Shown in pieces: positions 21,596 to 33,250 of a stretch of DNA of 64,000 nucleotides. Origin of the DNA: Isoetes taiwanensis (taxonomy: Eukaryota > Streptophyta > Lycopodiopsida > Isoetales > Isoetaceae); the NCBI GenBank assembly GCA_021234155.1, contig JAJEKV010000111.1:1492968-1556967 (forward strand), given 5' to 3'. Position 1 is the stretch's first letter, and every line of letters begins with the position of its first letter. The translations under genes and the position numbers were made by a program. The notes below the pieces were generated by a model. That model was not told where the DNA came from. It did not search any database and saw only the letters and a program-made list of their open reading frames with translations.

Positions 21596-23167
21596 TGTGA
21601 CGTCCCCTACTCGTATACGGTGCACTCACCGTATACAAACAGGAGTTCTTCCCCCACACCAGCTCCATGCTGATACAGGGCCCTCCACATATCACTGCAC
21701 CCGTAACGAGTCTCAGTGGGAAGAGTGAAGGTGTCATTCTACCCCGTCTCCCTCAGGGCCTACCTAGCTGCGGAAGCGTAAACATACATGTCAGTAGCAC
21801 ATACATCAACATCCCGTGACCATCTCGAAGGATGGTCCTCCTCATATCTGCATAGACAAAGATCAGCACATCACATAGGGGATCCTACCCAAGGCTCAGA
21901 CTCAAAGGATGGCCCGGCGGCTTGGGTCTCCGTGAGTTCGTTCGCATGCAAATTCATGGCAATGGATTTGGGCGGGCATAAGAACATGGCATAGGGTTGT
22001 CCACTCCATCCGCCCCTCTCATTGCACACTTTGCGAGTAGGCTGAAAAGTGTTGGGACTGGCCGTAGCCGCCCGGATGCATAGCCGAAGGGGCTATTCCC
22101 GGGCCTCATCCTCCCGGTTCCGATGGGGCGGTAGGGATCACTCCCTCCGTGAGATCTACATGCTAACTCAAGGTGACTAGAGGGCCCTTTGCCCGTATTC
22201 GACCAACCCACCGAAAAGTGTACACCACTTCACGGGTGTCGAGCCCATGCCTTACCCGCTTTTCGGTGGTAAGCCATTAGACCTAGTCACAATGGTCCCC
22301 TGTAGGCTTTACACACCGGGGGACCGTTCAAGAGTCGAGACATGAACCTCCTTCTTAGCCCGGTCGGCCCCTTCACCCACAACCGGTGTGGCTCTTGTAC
22401 ACAGGCCGAATCTACACGGTGTGCTAGAGAGGCTACTCTAGGAGCATCAACTACAAGCTTTAGGGGCCTCTACCCCCTTCCCAATACAAGGAGTTCCGCA
22501 GAGATACATCATCCAAATACATCACGGAAGAACTAAAGAACTAGATCTAATCATAGAGTTAGGTTCTTTAGTTAGTGTCCCAGATCTAAGATCTAGATAA
22601 CTACTATGGGCAATTTAATAGTCTAAACCTACCGATTCTATGACTAGAAGACGGTTTAAGCTATTAAATTGACCAAATACCCCATCCTTGAGTGGCTCCT
22701 CCCGACCCGAAGTTCAACCATCCTCCTGCTGAGCCGAGCCAATTCAGGGAACCGATGGTGCAATTAAACTTGCGGCGTCTGGGAGGCGGTTTTGGCTCCT
22801 GGGGCAGCCAAAACTGAGCTCTAAAACCCTAAGGACGAAAAACTAGCAAGCTAGGGTTTTCCTACCCTAAATAGACATGGGGTTTAGGCTAGGGTTTCCA
22901 TTTACCCAATTTGGCATGTGGGATAATTGGAAAGGCCCCACTTGCCTTTAATGGCTAGGTGGCAAAATATGCCAACATGGAAAGGTGTGCCCTCATTAAT
23001 GTGCACATGTGCACATTAATAATATATGAACACTCCTAGCAAGTTGCCCCCTAGGGCTACTTACCAACTATCCGCTTGGCATTACCGCCAATCGGGTGGC
23101 GTAATACGCGTGGCGGCGGCGATTACAATGTACGCCCCGGGGCGTATCTTGTCTTTGAAACGTCACA
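21596..23167 (-). repeat. 3' LTR of the gypsy element (left copy)
   Basis: Starts TGTGACGTCC and ends ACGTCACA on the plus strand, giving inverted ends TGTGACGT/ACGTCACA. It matches 33,251-34,829 along its length. The closest stretch (about 22,795-23,055 against 34,465-34,715) is essentially identical for roughly 250 bp. Confidence 0.93.
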
Positions 23168-24002
23168 TTCTCCCCACCTTGAAATGATGCTGTCCGCAGC
23201 ATCGTGGTTCTCGCCACCTTGGGATTTACCTAACCTGCAATCAACCTGATGCATACGATATACTACTATAACACTTACATGCTTATTACGATTACCTTAA
23301 GGTAATACTTTTATCACATTATTATATTATAAAATAACTTGTTAATTCACAACATTACTAACAGATTATTCCAACATTCCCTTAACATTACTATTAAGTT
23401 TATCAAAATTTAAAATTAACGTTCGAGGTACCCTTGGTTCCTTGCAACACATTCCAACAAAATTTGTGTTGCAAGTCTTCGTAGCTCGACCTCCTTGCCC
23501 TCCGGAGCGCTTTACTGGCCTGCAGGTCGACACTACGTTAGTACCATTAATTATTAATTAAAATTTTGGTTATATGGTGACCACCCCACCTATCTACATG
23601 AATGCATGGCTAATCTCCCGGCGTAGGAAGAGGATGAATCTTCCATAATGGCCGTGGAGACAGCGCCTATATGCCTATATGCCACTCATGCCTACACCTC
23701 TAGTTGCCCAGCGTGGAGGATATCCTTCTCGCGTGGGGGGGCGTGAAGGATGGATTCCTCCTATCAAAGCATATATGGGGCTAAAGGTGCTTTCCCTATC
23801 AATGCATTCCTTAATGACCTCTTTTCTCTCGAGGCCGTCTCCTTCCGTGGGACAGAAGTAGACTTTCTAATCTACCTTCCACTCGCCCAAAGAAACGCTG
23901 GTCATGCCTACATTGACATTACACCACGCCCTAGAGATCACCGTAGTGGTCTCATCATCGGTAACAACGCATCGACCCATACCAAGCATAGGTTGCATGC
24001 GA
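23168..24002 (-). promoter_or_regulatory. Polypurine tract and 3' noncoding spacer of the gypsy element
   Basis: On the minus strand AAGGTGGGGAGAA (23,180-23,168) directly abuts the LTR start TGTGACG, the expected plus-strand primer. Between it and the end of pol lie about 820 bp without coding potential that I recognise. Confidence 0.85.
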
Positions 24003-25385
24003 TTAATCTATACAAGAATTAACCCACGCGAAATCGACATGCCCGAGCCGATTTCTTGAGATGACCTTGCCGTCCCATTGCTCCATAAATTGTGGGTACT
24101 GCTTTACTAAATCTTTCTTAAGTACCCACGTGGCGTCTTCCACTGGTAAGTGTTTCCACTTGACCAAATCTTTGGAGGAATTCTGATCTCCTCGTTTTCT
24201 TGAAAGCTTTATCAAGAATCAATTTGGGACTATTTCCAAATTGTTCCTCCGCCATTTCCAACAACGTTGGAGTGTCCAAGACTTCGCCCGGATTTGGAGT
24301 ATGCTTCTTCAACAAACTCACGTGGAAGACCTTATGAATCTTTAGGTGTGCTGGCAAATCCAACTTGTAGGATTGATTACCTACTCTCTTGATTATTCTG
24401 AAGGGTCCAGCCCACCTTGGAGCAAGCTTCTTGCAATTCCCAATCCTGAGCTTCGCCTGCTTTACCTTGATCTTGAGCCAAACATCATCTCCAACTTTGA
24501 ACTCTCTTACCGTTCGATGCTTATCGGCGATGCTCTTTTGTCGACTTCTTGTCGCTAGCGGATACCCTCGAACCTCTTCCACGAAGCTGCCATATCGGCC
24601 AACATCTGGCTTGAAACTTCTACTTTTGACACCTGGGGTTGTGCCAAGTGTCTGGAGTTAGGCACTGATAGCCATAATTGATCATAAATGGCGACATTTG
24701 GGACGATTCCTGCTTGGTGCTATTGTATGCAAACTCCACCAAGTGAATAAATTCTTCCCACATACTTTGCTTATTCCAGACATAGTTTCGTAGCATGTCT
24801 TCTAAGATCCTGTTGGTCCGCTCCGTCTGGCCATCCGTCCGAGGATGATACGCCGTGCTCATGGATAGCTTGGTCTGAATTGTCGCAAAGAGGTCTTGCC
24901 AAAAGGCACTCATGAACTTCGGATCTCTGCATGGAGATAATCTCCCTTGGCATGCCATGAAGCCCGAAGATCTCTTTGGTGAAGAGCTTTCTTTGTATCC
25001 ATAGTCAGATCACGTGGTCACGCAAGCAGGCACAAAATGTGCCATCTTTGACAACTTGTCGACCACTACCATCAAGGCATCCTTGCCTCTCGCCGTTCTT
25101 GGGAGTCCCGTGATGAAATCCATGCCGATTACCTCCCACTTAGCGTTTAAGTAATCGCTAATGGCTCTAATGCCCTGGAATTCGAAGTCGCTCCTTAGCC
25201 GTCTGGCCGGGCATAGCCGACATTCCTTGATGTAGCGAGCTATTTGCTTCTTCATTCCTGGCCAATAATAGGCTGCTGCGCAAGACTTTGAAATATGTTT
25301 TCATGAATCCCGCATGGCCCGCTATTGGGCTGTTGTAGGTGTCATGGAGGATCAACTTCCTTACACCCGATGATTCTGCACGCAC
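24003..25385 (-). pseudogene. Gypsy integrase with C-terminal chromodomain, frameshifted
   Basis: Right to left: H-H zinc-finger start around LILHDTYNSPIAGHAGF (25,350), ECRLCPARR (C-x2-C), MDFITGLPRT and VVDKLSKMAHFVP (first Asp). After frame breaks near 25,000-24,900 come STAYHPRTDGQTERTNR (Glu), then LAPRWAGPFRIIKRVGNQSY (GPY/F module). The last frame (24,215-24,003) reads VKWKHLPVEDATWVL, a chromodomain, which in chromoviruses guides insertion to heterochromatin (family knowledge). At least three frameshifts lie between these pieces. Confidence 0.88.
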
Positions 25386-25467
25386 AACTTGTTCTTATGG
25401 TATAACAAGGTTGCCTTCCTTCTTATAATGCTTGAAGGCCTCCCGCTCTTTATCTGTTCTAGCCTCC

Positions 25468-26469
25468 TTAGAGAGGCTTGCCCATACTTCCCACGAAATC
25501 CACATCCGTTGGCAAGGACTCTTCAATCCTCTTACCAAAGTCGCCGAGAAGTCGAAATTGCGTTGCAATGCACTCTAGTTGTCGGGGATGCCTTGAAAGC
25601 GCATCTGCTACCACATTGAGCTTCCCTGACTTGTAGACTATATCAAAGTCATATTCTTGAGGGAACTCCATCCATCTCCTCACCCTCCAGTTGAGGTGTG
25701 GTTGCGTGAATACATATTGGAGGCTCGATGGTCGGTATCCAATTGGAACTTCCTTCCCAAGAGGTAGTGCCTCCATATTCTTAACATACGACAACCGCAA
25801 GCAATTCCTGATCGTCGCGTTGGGTAGCGGCGTCTCGGCGTCGTTCATCTTCCCGGAATCATACGCTACCACACGCTCTTCTTGCATAAGCACGCGCACA
25901 CCTAGCTATCTTACTGCATCCGTTGCTACAAGCTTATCTTTCTCCCGTCCGGCGGGGTTAAAGGCCCCGGGGCTGTTGTTAAAGCTTCCTTCAACAATTC
26001 AAATCCCTTTTGGGCTTTCTTGTGCCAATGCTCTACCCAATCTTTCACCTTCTACGCCCTCGTCAGTGCATTAGCGGGGCTGCTATCTTAGCAAAGTTCT
26101 TCACGAACTTCTGTAGTACCACTAGGCCAGAAAACTTCGACCTCGTGCACATTCTTGGCGCCCGACCACCGAATCAACTTTGCTTCAATCTTGGCGGGGG
26201 TCGTCGAGATGCCTTCTGCCGAGATCACATGACCAAGGTATTCCACCTTCTCATTCGCGGTAGTGGCGCCGACAACTTGGCGTATAACCGTGCCTCCTCA
26301 ACTTCTCTAGCACCCTTCTCAAGTGTTGCACGTGCTCTTCAAGGGATCTGCTATACACCAAAATGTCATCAAAGAAAACAATCACAAAGGTGTCCAGGAA
26401 CTCCCTGAAGATATCGTTCATGAGCCTCATGAACGTTGCGGGGGCATTTGATAAGCCGAAAGGCATCAC
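25468..26469 (-). pseudogene. Gypsy RT C-terminal half and RNase H, frameshifted
   Basis: 26,469-26,251 reads [20 protein letters not shown] and [15 protein letters not shown]; the catalytic FFDD lies at 26,376-26,365. RNase H follows: LMQEERVVAY, HLNWRVRRWMEFPQEYDFDI and KLNVVADALSRHP. Frame breaks occur near 26,250 and 25,900-25,800, in GC-rich sequence. The aligned frame of the older copy at 37-38 kb helps identify each piece. Confidence 0.9.
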
Positions 26470-27430
26470 TGTGAACTCATAATGCCCATACCCGGCGTCT
26501 GGCGGGCGGTCTTGTGGATATCCTCCTCCTTTATCCGTATCTGATGGTAACCCGACCTTAAGTCGATTTTGGAGAAGATCTTTGCTCCTTGAAGCTGATC
26601 CATCAAGTCGTCTGATCTTGGAAGCGCATACTTGTTCTTAATGGTGTGCTTATTCAACTGTCTATAGTCTATGCACATCCTCAAAGATCCATCCTTCTTC
26701 TTGACAAAAAGAATGGGCGCTCCAAACGGCGAGACACTAGGTCTAATGAAACCTAGGTCGAGCAGCTCCTGCAACTGCTTCTTTAGCTCCGACAACTCCT
26801 GCGTTGTCATTCTATATGGGGCCTTGCTTGTCGGTTTTGTTCCCGGTTCGAGTGCTATCTCGCACTCGACTCCCCTATAAGGAGGGAGCTGCTTGATCTC
26901 ATCTGGAAAGAGATCGTGGAACTCCGTGATCAACTTAGCTATTTGCCTCGGCAACTTGCTGAGCATCTTGTCTTCTTTGCTTCCTTCCAATTCCGGCTCA
27001 CTAATCTCAAGCTTGAAGATGTATGCTACCTGCTCACTCTTGATGCACTTGAACAGCCGTTTAGAAGACATACACTGCATGATGGGGACAACTTCTTTAC
27101 CTGTTATCTCAATGATCTTGCCGTCGGGTGTTGGGAAGGTCACCTTCCGCTTTCCACAATCAATAATGGCCCCTGCTGGTCCAAGGTACTCCATACCTAT
27201 TATCAAGTCGTACTTGCCAATGCCCATTACCTCTGCCCCCATCTGGATCTTAATCCCCGGCAAGTCGATGTCAAAGTTGATTCTTTTACCCGACGCCTTC
27301 TTTCGCTCCACTTGCTAAGACAACGGGCCTTGGCTTTGACTTTAATGGTTTCAACTTCAACATTTGAACCATTCTGGGAGATGCAAAGTTATGGCTACTT
27401 CCCGAATCTATTAGGACTATAAATGACTTG
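26466..27430 (-). CDS. Gypsy protease and RT N-terminal half
   Basis: Protease active site [13 protein letters not shown] lies near 27,420-27,380. The long frame from 27,311 contains [20 protein letters not shown] (protease C-terminal part), [78 protein letters not shown] and [17 protein letters not shown]. Over 270 codons are open, the longest intact stretch of this element. Confidence 0.9.
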
Positions 27431-28440
27431 GCCTTGGCCTTTCCCATGGGAAATTACTTTATCTTGGCTCTACGCTTGCTCAGTATCTATTGCGGCAAAG
27501 ATATGACACTCACCCTGAATGTAGTCGCGGGCCTCCTCGCCGTAGTCGTCGTCCCGACCGAGTGTCCCAATCTCCCAACTCGCTAGCGCCGTTGCACTCA
27601 TGACATATGGGCGCTTTCTTGTCCCTATGGCTTGGCTGGAAACACACGAAGCAAAGCCGCTTTTCTATGCACTCTGTCTCTTTTCCTTGGGCATGGCTGC
27701 TTGAGAAAGGATCGCCTTTGCTTTGGAGTAGTTTGACCCTTCTGTTTGTCTTTGAAGGACACCGCTTCTTCTCCTGCTTTGTTTCCCTTGATTGCCACTA
27801 TATGGGGCTCTAGCTGGTCCCCTGGCCGGTTTCTCGGGCTAAAACTACTTTCTTTGCCTTGCCTTTATCTTGGTAATATCTTGTTGCCTCTGCCCGCTAT
27901 TACGAGGTCCCGTCCCTTGCAAAGCTTATTGCCTTGGACTCAAACTTCCGATACCGTTCTAGGGTTTATTGCCCTTACAAACTTTGCGGATCTCCTCATT
28001 CAGACCTTCAATGTAGCTTTCCACTGCATGCTTCTCACCTAACTTTGGCACATACTGACCTTAGCCTCATAAATTCCTCTGTGTATTTCTGTCTTGACTT
28101 GTTGCCTTGCTTTGCAACTGTAGAAGCTACTTTGCATCATCTTGGACTTGTGCTCTCTTGGAGCGTAATGGCGCTTTGAAGGCTTTAGCAAACTTCTTGA
28201 ACACGCAAGCATCCCCTGCTTAAGCCATGAGCCTTGGCATAGCCCTTCCACCAAATCGTCTTTGCTCCCTTGGGGTTATTTGTTGCCACCACTGCCTTTA
28301 TCCTTATCCTTCATACCATAGGCATTGCCGTGATTCGCTCATCTCGTCAAGCCAAGCCTCTGCTTCCATGCGACGCTGTTCTACTTTGAGAATTGCTCGA
28401 GCTTCCTGGCCTTCAAACATTTCCCAATCACGAGTCTACT
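27431..28440 (-). pseudogene. Gypsy gag region, heavily frame-broken
   Basis: Pieces in different frames read AVESYIEGLNEEIRKVC (near 28,010, matching AMDGYIEGLNNSIKRL of the copy at 35.8 kb) and a Cys-rich segment LCFVCFQPSHRDKKAPICHE (27,680-27,620) that probably acts as the nucleocapsid zinc knuckle. Frame breaks are dense and coincide with CG/CHG-rich runs. No intact gag can be read. Confidence 0.7.
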
Positions 28441-30360
28441 TTCTTACGGTAGTCGGAGGGTTCTTGTGTCCCTTTTGTCGTCCCTCCGGGTGGTTCCCCG
28501 CCTTTTCGTCTGCTTTCGGACTTGGTTACGCTCTTCTTCTTCCCCCGAATCCTGATCGAATCTGAGCTTGAGTCGGAGGAGTCCGAGCTGGGGGACCTTC
28601 CTCTCTTGCTCCTCTTCTTGTCTCTACTTGTTCTCCGAGCTGATGCTTGCGGCAGTTGAGCGTTACCCACCGAACACGCTCACAGCATGCGGCTAGCAAG
28701 GCCTTTATCCTGCTCGAGGTCCGTCCTCATTTGCGATATTTCTTCTTCCGGAGTCATTTGTCCAAACTCTTCAAGCAGGTTCCTTGCCGGGCGTGGCCTG
28801 GGCGGGCTCTGTTCCCCTGTAAGTTCCCGCAGTTGTCGTTCTCCTGCGCTCAGGCCTCTAGCTGCATACACAAGTGGTTCATATCTACATGGTTAGTTTC
28901 CCTTGCTTTCTTGCATTATTTATGTTTGTTGGCATGGTTGAGGGGACACAAAATGTATCAACAAAACATTTATAGTGCAAGAGAATGTTATATTTATATT
29001 TTATATTACACTAATACAAGAACTTGCAACTACTGCTAATCACTTCTGTTGATGCCGGTAAGATGGGTTATCCTCCAAGAACTTTTTCACTTGGGCTGTT
29101 CCCACTGAATGGCCCAAGTTCCTAAGGACATTGGCTGGAGATCCACCCAACCAATGCTCTTGCTAAATCTTCTATTACTGCGGTGGGAGGTATAAGGCTG
29201 CACATCGCGGCCTTGTCTTGCTGCCCTTTGTAAGGTATGGCGAAGTCGAAGGCGTCGAGTGCTACCGCTCTTTTCACCAGGATTGCATACTTTCGGTGTT
29301 AAGGGGGTAGCCGTGCATGCCGGCGAATCTCCGAGTGCAATCGACAACGATACTCCTTCCTCGCCTCACGGGGGTGAACTTGCGGTGGATAACCGCTATT
29401 CTTCCATCCATCGGCAATGGCGGTAATAATAGCGTAATGACCTGTCGTTGCGAGATGGGTCCTCGGCTACTCGGTATCCAGCTCGGTTATGCGCTTCCGG
29501 AAATCATCAACCTCTACCGTGGTGAGCTCCCAGTAGTCTCGGCATTTGCTGAAGCCCTCCCGAGGTCGAATTACTTTGTCCCTATCCCGGGGAGGTGCTT
29601 TGATGAGCTTTCCGTTAGGATGTTTGAGGTCGCATAGCGGATCCCCATCGCTCCCCGAGAGCAAGGAACTCTTCCTCCGCTCGGTAGCTTGTTCTCGGCC
29701 TTGTGCGCCTCCATGATCTGCACGATGTTGTCTTTGTAGGCTTGGATGTCTGGTAAACTCTCCCGATGTAAGTGTCGGCTTCCCTTACTTGGAGGGGAAA
29801 GTCGGACTCTCCTGACGATGAAGTCGCCCAAGTCCGTTCTTCGGAGTTGGTGCAGCAACTCTTCAGGTCTGGTACTCCCTTTCCTCGCACTCCGGGAGGT
29901 TTTGAATGTCGCCAGGGTAGAAACTCCTCACCTTCGATTATAATGGGGCTAGGCTTGTGATGCCTAACCCGGGGGGTGGCGCGACTCACGAGAGTCTCCG
30001 CGCTTCTTCTTCGGGTCTTGCCACTCCCGCCTCGCTTGACGCTGCTCCTCTGGCGGGTCGAGCTCAACATCGTCTTCCTCCTCCTCAGTTCTGTTCATCC
30101 GGAGTCTTCTTCCTTCCCTTCCCGCTCTGTTGTCTTGCGCGTGTGAGGAGCCGTTGTTCTCTTTGCTACGGCTAATGGATCCACGTCCATGGGGGGAATC
30201 GAGGTTTCCCCACGATGTTCTCCGACACGGTGGGTGAAAAAGATTGCCGAGGCGGTGTTGAAAGAGAAGTACTTGGTCCCGTTGGCGATTAGGACCATTG
30301 GCTCGGAATGTGCGGTGCGCTTTGTTTGTGAGGTATTTGGCGATGTTAGGGACATCGTCT
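28441..30360 (-). pseudogene. Upstream part of the gypsy coding region, broken charged ORFs
   Basis: Several partial minus frames (28,670-28,428; 30,070-29,615; 29,858-29,571; 30,355-30,095) encode charged Ser/Arg/Glu-rich segments such as SPSSDSSDSSSDSIR and LHQLRRTDLGDFIVR. They lie between the leader and gag and are probably the N-terminal part of the gag polyprotein. No family domain is recognised. Confidence 0.5.
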
Positions 30361-31590
30361 AATCTTTTCTGCGAGGAGGCTGTCTAGGAACAAAATATCC
30401 TACACAAGGAGGGAGTTGCACTAGCGCTTGGTTCTACCCTAGCTTGGAACTTCGATCAAGACTCTACTATAAAAGGCGGGGGTCGGCGTGCAAGGTTGCT
30501 TGGGCGTCTACCTCCTTCCTGAAAATCTGGAAGATTTGGTCGACGTCGACCTCGGCGACATGAGCCCCGGCGGCTGTACCATCTCTGAAATCGAAGTTGC
30601 CATTGATTAATTGCGAGAAGAAGGTAACAAATGGTTGCAAGAGCGCCTCGGGGAGTTAGGAAATCGGCTAGAAGGGCGGGGAGCAGATTTGTAGGGTGCT
30701 ATGTGAGAAGTGACGGGGTCTATTTATAGAAAATGGGGAAACCTAATTTTTGGATGACTTGGAAATTTCCTAGGATTGGGTAATTCTAACTTATCCGAGG
30801 TCAAAATAGGAGTTTGAGGACTATAGGAGATGCTTGAACAAGGCTAGGTTACCTAAAAGATGCTATCACAATGGGTTGAAGGTGACTTTGACAAGTCCTC
30901 GGTGAAGAATTGGTAAGAGGTCTCACGACTTTTGCCGCTTCAATCCTAACTTTTTGTTTTTGACGATGAGGCGCGAGTGTGAGACATCAGTCCCATTTTA
31001 ATCAAAGATGTCCAACTTGGGTAAACTAATGGTGTAAGGGTGATGGGCTCATCAAATTAGGCAGAATCGACCCCTTATTTGGTCAATTTGGAGCTGTTTT
31101 GGTCAAGCATGGGCGAGGTCTCACAGCTTGCGCCTCGCTTCAATCCTAACTTTTTGTTTTATGACGACGGTAGCGAGTGTGAGACATCATGTCTCTCGGC
31201 TCCCAAATGTCCTATTTCACTGAAATAAAAGCTAAAACTTTATTAATTGCTCTAATTACTCAAGTTTATGTCATCAAGGTGCACAAAATTGCTCTATATT
31301 ACAAAAATTTTTAATTATTTACAACAAAAGTTTCTAAGGGCGTTCTCCCTTAATGCGGGTCGCAAGACTCATGTCTTGTCGCATTAAGGTTACCCGCTTG
31401 GCGTGGATAGTGCTGGGCTGTTGAATCTTCAAAATGTTGCACTATCTTTGCCTCGGCCCGCCTCTTGCATTGCCCGGCGCCTAAATGCGTGACTCTAAAG
31501 TCATTCTATAGGCTGCATAACTTCACGCACCAACCGGCGAAGGGGGCACGGGGGATTAGGAGACCGGCTGCTTGTGGAAGTGTCTAATCT
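30361..31590 (-). promoter_or_regulatory. Noncoding spacer with inverted-repeat units inside the gypsy leader
   Basis: AT-rich, little coding potential. Holds two copies of a unit whose ends are inverted repeats: 30,919-30,988 and 31,113-31,188, with 'ggtctcaca' near the left end and 'tgtgagac' near the right, the inner arms ctcgct/agcgag visible in the second. Both enclose 'caatcctaactttttgtttt'. A third partial copy sits at 32,982-33,023. Confidence 0.6.
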
Positions 31591-32583
31591 CCCTTAAGCA
31601 GCTCTTCTCTCCACCTCCTTCCTATCCGCTTTCTTCTGGGTGGCGGCTTGGGAACCTTGGGCTTCGGTGGTGGCGGCCTTAGGGTTTCTTTGCCGTTGGT
31701 GGTCGCCTCCCTCGATGAACTTAACTCTGTTTTCTTCATAATATTTGTTATAGGCCTCCCATTTCTTCATGTAGGCCTCGTGCTCTCATCTTCCTCTCAT
31801 AAATCTTTACCACAGTAGGTGGCGTAGGCTTCCCGCAGGTGGTTGCTTCTTTCTATCCCATGCCGGGTATTCGGGGGCTTCGCACTTGGTCTTGGTGGGG
31901 TTGCTTTCGGTGCCCGGCGCTCGGGTACTTCCCCGCTTTCGTCGCTGGGTGCTTGGAAGAGCTCCCACACCGGCGTTAGGGTTGAAGTCTTCATCGAAAG
32001 AGTCGTCCGAGGAAGGGTTTGGGGGTTCGTCGGGTTGCCGCTCCTTGATAATAATGTTGGGGTTCGGCCTCTTCCTTGGCGGGCGGTCCTTTGTTCTCCT
32101 TCGCCCGACCCGAACTTCCCTTTAAACTTTCTTCTTTTCTTACGCTACCTTTTGTTCCTCCTCCTTCCTTTTCCTCTTTTGTCTTCCCTTCTCTTCTGCG
32201 GCGCTCGTACTTCACGATGAACCTTCTAAGGTTACGCTACCTCCGGGCTCCGGACACATCACACGCTCATCACCTTTCGAGGATTTCCGTGGAGTCGCGT
32301 CTGATGGAGTGCCTTGTTCTATTTCTTTGGATCTCCGCTCTATTTCTTCATTACACCTCCCTCGTCTCTTCGTCCATGGAGTTGGGTGATGTGGCCTCGT
32401 CCTCCTCCACTGTTGGTTGAAGACATCGATCAAATCGGAGGTGTCTTCCTCTTCGTCCGAAGGCGAGCGACCCCCTCTTGCGAGCCTCTCCGCGAAGCAT
32501 CTTCCGAATGATCTCGCCTCCGGTGGCGGTGGTTTCGCTCGCTGCGGCGGCGCTTCCTTCTTGGTCTGTTTGGTTCGGGCCAT
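31591..32583 (-). pseudogene. Extra leader ORF of the gypsy element, starts MARTKQT
   Basis: From ATG at 32,583-32,581 the protein begins MARTKQTKKEAPPQ, then SPSDEEEDTSDLIDVFNQQW. The first 124 codons are open. Further left the frame is broken, but charged helical segments continue (EHEAYMKKWEAYNKYYEENR near 31,790-31,720). The ORF stands about 670 bp inside the 5' LTR and is separated from gag by the spacer. The first seven residues equal the histone H3 tail. Function unknown; it may be a divergent gag N-terminus or an independent small protein. Confidence 0.5.
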
Positions 32584-33235
32584 GTTTTACTGGATCGTCA
32601 ATCGGATAAAAGCGCCGAAAGATCGCCTAAGTTGGGAAGAGCGGATTTCTAGGGCTTGGGCGAAAAAAATGGGGTTCTACATCTATTTATAGCTTGGGGA
32701 ATTTTAGGTCAAAACTCAAGTTGCTCGCTTAACATGCTAAGGCACCAACTTATCTAAAACTTATACTTATTTCAGACTTTTTCTACCTATTGGTCTCCGC
32801 GACTTTAGCCTCGTTCCAATACTAATGTTTAGTTTTTATGCGACCAGGTAGCGGAATCGGAGAGATCTCATACATTTCTAGGGTTTTTAGGTAATTAAAA
32901 TATGCTATTCTAACTAATTCCTACCTTAGAATTAGCCTTACCACATTATTTATCTCAAATTCATCATGTTTTGGTGTTCTTGATGTCTCATAGCTTGCGC
33001 CTCGCTTCAAAACAAAAAGTTAGTTTTATACCAAAGGAAATAGTGGAGACCACCTCACTTGGAAAATTTTGGCTCATTCTTTTTAATCTTGTTAAATTCC
33101 AATTAAATTGTTACTAGCTTAGCATAACTACAAAGGTGAGAAAAATTTTTTCCCACTTTTCGAGGCTTGAGGATCCTATCAAGTTAGTACTACTGGGAAC
33201 ATGGTCAGTGCTTTGCTCTTGGTCTCCAAGAACAT
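32584..33235 (-). promoter_or_regulatory. 5' untranslated leader of the gypsy element
   Basis: No convincing ORF on the element's strand. Contains the third copy of the inverted-repeat unit (32,982-33,023), in which the segment between the arms is in the opposite orientation. Near 33,140-33,180 the sequence (minus: 'aaaagtgggaaaaaattttt') resembles the leader next to the LTR remnant at 53,070-53,120. Confidence 0.55.
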
Positions 33236-33247
33236 TGCTCTGATACC
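33236..33247 (-). promoter_or_regulatory. Primer binding site for initiator Met-tRNA
   Basis: The minus strand reads TGGTATCAGAGC, complementary to the 3' end of plant initiator methionine tRNA. It lies three bases inside the 5' LTR end at 33,251. This fixes the element orientation as minus strand. Confidence 0.93.
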
Positions 33248-33250
33248 ATT

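Noticed and set aside
32076-32420. Plus-strand hydrophobic ORFs in the gypsy leader
   Set aside because: Shadows of the Arg/Lys/Glu-rich minus-strand ORF; Leu/Ser/Pro-rich composition without motifs.
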